NCBI GenBank assembly: GCA_943737045.1
Contig: CALSFV010000273.1
Span: 237,501-301,500, forward strand
Length of the DNA: 64,000 bases
DNA from: Parapristionchus giblindavisi
Taxonomy: Eukaryota; Nematoda; Chromadorea; Rhabditida; Diplogasteridae
Direction: 5' to 3'
Part shown: one piece after another, positions 59,700-64,000 of the stretch
Numbering within the stretch: position 1 is the first letter of the stretch
Layout: the number at the start of each line of letters is the position of its first letter
Made by a program: the position numbers and the translations under genes
Notes under the pieces: model-generated
What the model was told of the DNA's origin: nothing
Databases searched by the model: none
Seen by the model: the letters and a program-made list of their open reading frames with translations, nothing else

Positions 59700-59813
59700 G
59701 AACTTGCAACGAAAGTTGCGAAGAAAGTTCGCATCTTTCTTCGCATCTTTCGACGGAAAGATGCGAACTTTCTTCTGAACTTTGGTGTCCAAAGTGACAG
59801 ATTGGACGGACCC
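59700..59813 (-). mobile_element. Right terminal sequence, inverted copy of 53739
   Basis: Read on the minus strand it begins GGGGTCCGTCCAATCTGTCA and continues into 'aaagttcgcatctttc' and 'gttgcgaa' repeats like the left terminus at 53739. Together they could bound a ~6.07-kb element. 58820-59699 contains no gene; near 59480-59545 are gaccca..aactgggtta and TACGGTAG motifs related to the inner foldback at 50.8 kb. Confidence 0.65.
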
Positions 59814-60244
59814 CAGATAAAAAATCAGTTTGGTACAGAATAATTTAATGATTGATCAAGGTGAGATCGAAAAATGTAGTCCTATTCCAATTCTATTCCA
59901 GTAAAATATTCCACATATGCTCCACCTGGTGGAATACACCCTATGAAGTTTTTCGCCTCATCTTCCTCTAGCAACTATTGCTTGAAATGATAAAATTGAT
60001 TAGAATCGTACACTAATTGAGTGAAAAAAAAGCTTCTGAAAGTTCAAAGTACACTTGAAAAATCTTCATTATTGGTGATTAAAGGTAGAGTTCCCCGAAT
60101 AATTTCATTAACTGTAACTTCTTGCTTATCATTTGTTCCTTGTGCTGTTTTATAGTTGTATGAAAATCAACATATAAATTAGAGACAACTGCTTTTACGG
60201 GAAAAAAAGTCGTGAAAAATACGTTTTACTATAATTTTTCGAAA

Positions 60245-61035
60245 AGTATTTTACGCACAGCCCTGGTGCGTTGAAAGTTAATTCCAAATATAGGAAACAA
60301 CAATTTGAAGTGATTGCTATTTCTACTACATTTGATCTACTTTTGAACTATTGTTGCCGAGCCGATTTGGCGCATTGTCCTTCTGTTATTGCCTAGTCCC
60401 TTTCAATTTGAATATGATGATCGTTTATTACATGGTATCATTTTCATTTCCTTCATTTGCGCTTCTCGGTCGGTTGTCTTCGTCTCCTCTTCTCACCCCT
60501 TCTCCATTGGCCCCCATTTTAAAGGTGATCTTTGATCTTTGATCTTTACGTTATTAACCTATTCTTATTTCTTTCACTAGCTACCATCGCTCTTCTTGTC
60601 TCCTTCTGTCGCTGTTATCCCTGCGTCGGGACTTCCTCGAATACGTGTTCGATTCATCAACGATATTGTAGCTGTTCAAGGTACGAAGCATCTTAGGCTT
60701 ATTTAGCTATTGATTATGCTGTGTGGCTCTGGCCTTATGCACGCACGCCGTGTCCAACATCAAATTCGTATGCCATTGACCAAAGCGTCATATCCTAGAC
60801 GTGGATTTCTCGGTGGAGCTGTAAAAACCTCGCGAACCATTTGTCTGACAAATGTGCCATCAGCAGCCAACGGTTGTCAAACTCTCAAATCAAGTGAAAA
60901 CGTATAAAACATGAAGATCAAAGATTGAAGAATGATCAAATTGGTTCGAGGTTCGAGAATGAGGTTCGGGATAAGGCAAAGATTTTGTCATTTTTCAAAC
61001 TTTAATCTTTAGTAATCTCTTTTTTTACAGGTATG
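60245..61035 (+). repeat. Duplicated spliced segment of unknown gene, copy 1
   Basis: Nearly identical to 63195-64000. It contains exon-like pieces: a frame from 60351 with LPSRFGALSFCYCLVPFN and a hydrophobic MMIVYYMVSFSFPSFALLG, ending at a donor after 60525; a segment 60581-60681 (acceptor 'tttcactag') with IPASGLPRIRVRFINDIVAV ending at CAAG|GTACG; a possible next exon from 60705; and a piece after 'tttttacag' at 61030. GATCTTT repeats lie in the introns. I do not recognise the protein. 59814-60244 shows nothing recognisable. Confidence 0.6.
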
Positions 61036-61323
61036 ATCTGCCTTTGACCTCCTCATCGATGACTGTAATCAAAACATCGTCGCTGCTAATGACTAATTCT
61101 CGGGAGCCGCTGAAGAAGTGCTATGCGCTCGACTTCTTCAGTCTTTTCTGCTCGTCAGGAGTCCATTTTCCAACAGAATAAAGATATTTGGGAGTGTTAG
61201 GATGATATTGGGTGTCCAAGCCCGCGAAGTTAAATGGGCGGAGCCAAAATCACTATATATAAGGAGTACACTCAAATGGACCGGGAAAGTATATCTAGTT
61301 CATTCGAAATGAATGTTAATAGG

Positions 61324-61405
61324 GACCCATGGTCTAGTGGATAAGAGGGCGGACGGCCAATCCGAGCGGTTGGTCGGCAAGAAAGTTCGATTCCCGGAGG
61401 GGGAT
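61324..61405 (+). other. tRNA-like sequence
   Basis: 'tggtctagtggataagagg' (A box) and 'agttcgattcccgg' (B box) are well spaced, with a long variable part between, as in a Ser/Leu-type tRNA. The ends (GGGACCC and GGGGGATC) do not form a proper acceptor stem. Likely a pseudogene or SINE head rather than a working tRNA gene. Confidence 0.45.
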
Positions 61406-61789
61406 CAGTGAAGTATAAACATTCCCAAATCTTGTCAACTCTTTTTGCTATTTTTTCCTTGACGAAACCCCGTTTTCTCTTGGTTTGCGTGTGTTATACG
61501 CAAAAGGATAGTACTAATATCCACATGAGTATATTCTTGGCTTCAATGTGCTAGCTAGTGCCAAAGTTGTGTTAATTTCTTGTAAATGGAATTGTAAATT
61601 GTAAAAAGGGTGTCCATTTTGTCCACTTGTAAATAGCATTGTAAAAAGCAAATATCTCGGTTCTCTGACTAGTTAGAGACTTGAAACTTGGTTTTTGGGT
61701 TAGAAACCACGAAAAAAGCATATAAACGAAGTTTCAAGTCTCTATCTCTACAAAGAGCGGAGATAATTGCTTTTTACTCCAACTTTCGC

Positions 61790-62585
61790 AAGGGATTTCA
61801 TCTGTATTAGATTACTGCAAAAAATGGCAGTTAACAGTTGCTCAAAAAAAATGCACTGTATATGTAGGCAAAAATAACCCATCTCTTCCATATTCAATTC
61901 ATTCTCATCTTCTACCTTCTTCTCAGTCTATTCGTGACCTTGGAGTCTTTCTTGATCCTCTCCTCAATTTCTCATCACACATTTCTATTATATCTAGGAA
62001 AGCTACTTCATTAGTATATTTGCTATTCCTCTCGATCTCTTGCACCAAACCCGATGTGTATATTCACGCTTTTAAATGTTATATTCTTCCCATAATTGAA
62101 TATGCTTCCCCAGTTTGGTCCCCATCATCCAAAGGTCTTGTGCGTAAATTAGAAAATGTCTCTCATCTGTTTACTCGTCTTTTATTTTATCGTTGTAATC
62201 GTATTGTTGGTTTCCCTCGTTTCCCTCCCTCATACCCCGCTAGATTGTCGATGTATTCTCTCCCAACTGTACCACAGAAGAACAGTAATCGATATTATTT
62301 ATGGTCTTAAGATCCTTCGTTGTCAAATAGATTTGCCAGCGAGTCATTTCTTTGTATTTAAACCCACATTTGGTCGTGTATCTTGCTTTGCTTTCCATAT
62401 TCCTCTCGCTAGACGAGAAAATCTTAGATCATCTTTCTCTGTTAGAGTTGCTCGTTTTCTGATTAAATTATATTGTATTATTGATTCATCCACCATAGCA
62501 TGTACCACTTCCGTTATCAAAGCAAAATTGCTTTCCTCCCAAGATCTTATTGAGAAATTAGGAATCACAATTACCCCTCTTTAGT
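61790..62585 (+). pseudogene. LINE fragment: C-terminal reverse transcriptase, frameshifted
   Basis: Only the part after the polymerase active site remains: a WQLTV-type start, IRDLGVFLDPLLNFSSH, YILPIIEYASPVWSP, then after a frameshift near 62265 a frame ending LIEKLGITITPL. The YADD motif and endonuclease are absent, as in 5'-truncated copies. An 'aaattaaattaaatt' tail is near 62812. The sequence differs clearly from the 40-44 kb LINE, so it is another family. Inverted copies of 'gagatagagacttgaaactt'-type sequence lie at about 61706-61775 and 62856-62930 on either side. Confidence 0.88.
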
Positions 62586-63194
62586 GCCCTCATCCTAGAC
62601 TCTCACGATTCAATCCGATATATATTGAATCATTGCGGACCTCTCCACCGCTAGGCCTTGGCAACCTAACCTATCATTGATCGCCGTTTGATCTTTGATA
62701 CAGAGTCCTTGTATGACCTGCACTTCCCCTCCTCCCCTCTTCCCCCCTCTCATTTTTTTCTCTATTTATCTGTTTTTCAAATGTTGTCGCATCATATTGA
62801 TGTATGATAAATTAAATTAAATTACTAGAATGTTTGAGTTTTTCCTGAAAATCGTGTAAAAAGCAAATATCTCCGCTTTTGTAGAGATAGAGACTTGAAA
62901 CTTCGTTTATAAGCTTTTTGAGTGAAAAAGCTTCTGAAAGTTCAAAGTACACTTGAAAAATCTTCATTATTAGCGATTAAAGGTGGATTTCCCCGATTAT
63001 TTTCATTAACTGTAACTTCTTGCTTATCATTTGTTAATTGTGATGTTAGATAGTTGTGTGAAAACTCTTATATCAACAAATAAATTTGAGATAATTGCTT
63101 ATAAATTTGACGCGAAAATTTTTACTAAAATGTTAGGAATTCTACGAATTTTACGAGAGAAAAAAGTCGTAAAAATACGTTTCACTATAAATTT

Positions 63195-64000
63195 TCGAAA
63201 ACAAGCCCTGGTGCGTTGAAAGTTAATTCCAAATATAGGAAACAACAATTTGAAGTGATTGCTATTTCTACTACATTTGATCTACTTTTGAACTATTGTT
63301 GCCGAGCCGATTTGGCGCATTGTCCTTCTGTTATTGCCTAGTCCCTTTCAATTTGAATATGATGATCGTTTATTACATGGTATCATTTTCATTTCCTTCA
63401 TTTGCGCTTCTCGGTCGGTTGTCTTCGTCTCCTCTTCTCACCCCTTCTCCATTGGCCCCCATTTTAAAGGTGATCTTTGATCTTTGATCTTTACGTTATT
63501 AACCTATTCTTATTTCTTTCACTAGCTACCATCGCTCTTCTTGTCTCCTTCTGTCGCTGTTATCCCTGCGTCGGGACTTCCTCGAATACGTGTTCGATTC
63601 ATCAACGATATTGTAGCTGTTCAAGGTACGAAGCATCTTAGGCTTATTTAGCTATTGATTATGTTGTGCGGCTCTGGCCTTATGCACGCACGCCGTGTCC
63701 AACATCAAATTCGTATGCCATTGACCAAAGCGTCATATCCTAGACGTGGATTTCTCGGTGGAGCTGTAAAACCTTCGCGAACCATTTGTCTGACAAATGT
63801 GCCATCAGCAGCCAACGGTTGTCAAACTCTCAAATCAAGTGAAAACGTATAAAACATGAAGATCAAAGATTGAAGAATGATCAAATTGGTTCGCGGTTCG
63901 AGAATGAGGTTCGGGATAAGGCAAAGATTTTGTCATTTTTCAAACTTTAATCTTTAGTAATCACTTTTTTTTACAGGTATGATCTGCCTTTGACCTCCTC
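63195..64000 (+). repeat. Duplicated spliced segment of unknown gene, copy 2 (runs off the window)
   Basis: Same exon-like pieces as copy 1, shifted by about 2945 bp: hydrophobic frame from 63296, IPASGLPRIRVRFINDIVAV segment about 63526-63626, and the acceptor 'tttttacag' just before the window end. Differences are few (for example CTGTGTGGC versus TTGTGCGGC and AAAACCTCG versus AAACCTTCG), so the duplication is recent. The interval 62586-63194 holds the end of the LINE fragment and AT-rich DNA. Confidence 0.6.

Noticed and set aside
1..64000. CRISPR array
   Set aside because: The tandem repeats lack uniform spacers and the DNA is eukaryotic.

Overview
The window looks like nuclear DNA of a nematode. 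Genes are split by many short introns with TTTCAG-like acceptors. A glutathione transferase gene ends in the VNNNGKQ-type tail known from nematode pi-like GSTs. Three nematode-style Cys-loop receptor genes stand in a row, and introns are peppered with the heptamer GATCTTT and with TACCGTAA-type motifs. There is no operon structure, no prokaryotic signal and no CRISPR. The species cannot be named; a rhabditid or diplogastrid nematode is a guess.

Layout. 1-5.2 kb is repeat-rich DNA without a supported gene: a three-unit tandem repeat, and a tRNA-headed element with a TA-flanked MITE nested in it. 5.2-6.5 kb is an intact six-exon pi/sigma-like GST (+). 7.7-13.9 kb is a gene of about 22 exons (+) encoding an unrecognised Ala/Ser/Thr/Val-rich protein from repeated phase-1 exon modules. 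Its introns carry a hAT-type MITE and a 1-kb foldback element. 14.3-36.5 kb is a young tandem duplication on the minus strand. Each unit holds a Cys-loop receptor gene (13 exons, about 368 aa) and, downstream, a small gene for an 86-aa secreted protein. The second unit also carries a Harbinger-like MITE, a near-perfect 2-kb palindrome and a third insertion. 37.2-47.3 kb is a third, diverged Cys-loop receptor (-). It contains an apparently intact APE-type LINE (40.4-44.7 kb, two ORFs).

48.6-49.7 kb is a 1-kb CCCTCT hexamer array. 50.8-53.2 kb is one foldback element inserted in another, with a clear 8-9 bp target duplication. 53.7-59.8 kb is bracketed by opposed copies of one terminal sequence. 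Between them lie intron-bearing, broken fragments of DNA topoisomerase II and GDP-mannose pyrophosphorylase B, two orphan exons and a probable solo LTR, so this is a candidate gene-capturing transposon. 60.2-64.0 kb holds two copies of an unrecognised 0.8-kb spliced segment around a dead LINE fragment.

The most interesting points are: (i) the receptor gene models are phase-consistent through M1, M2 and M3 and then stop without a recognisable M4; (ii) the receptor plus small-secreted-protein pair duplicated as a unit; (iii) the possible Pack-type transposon; and (iv) the many palindromic elements, several of which enclose tRNA-like sequence. All gene models come from reading exons and splice sites by eye.
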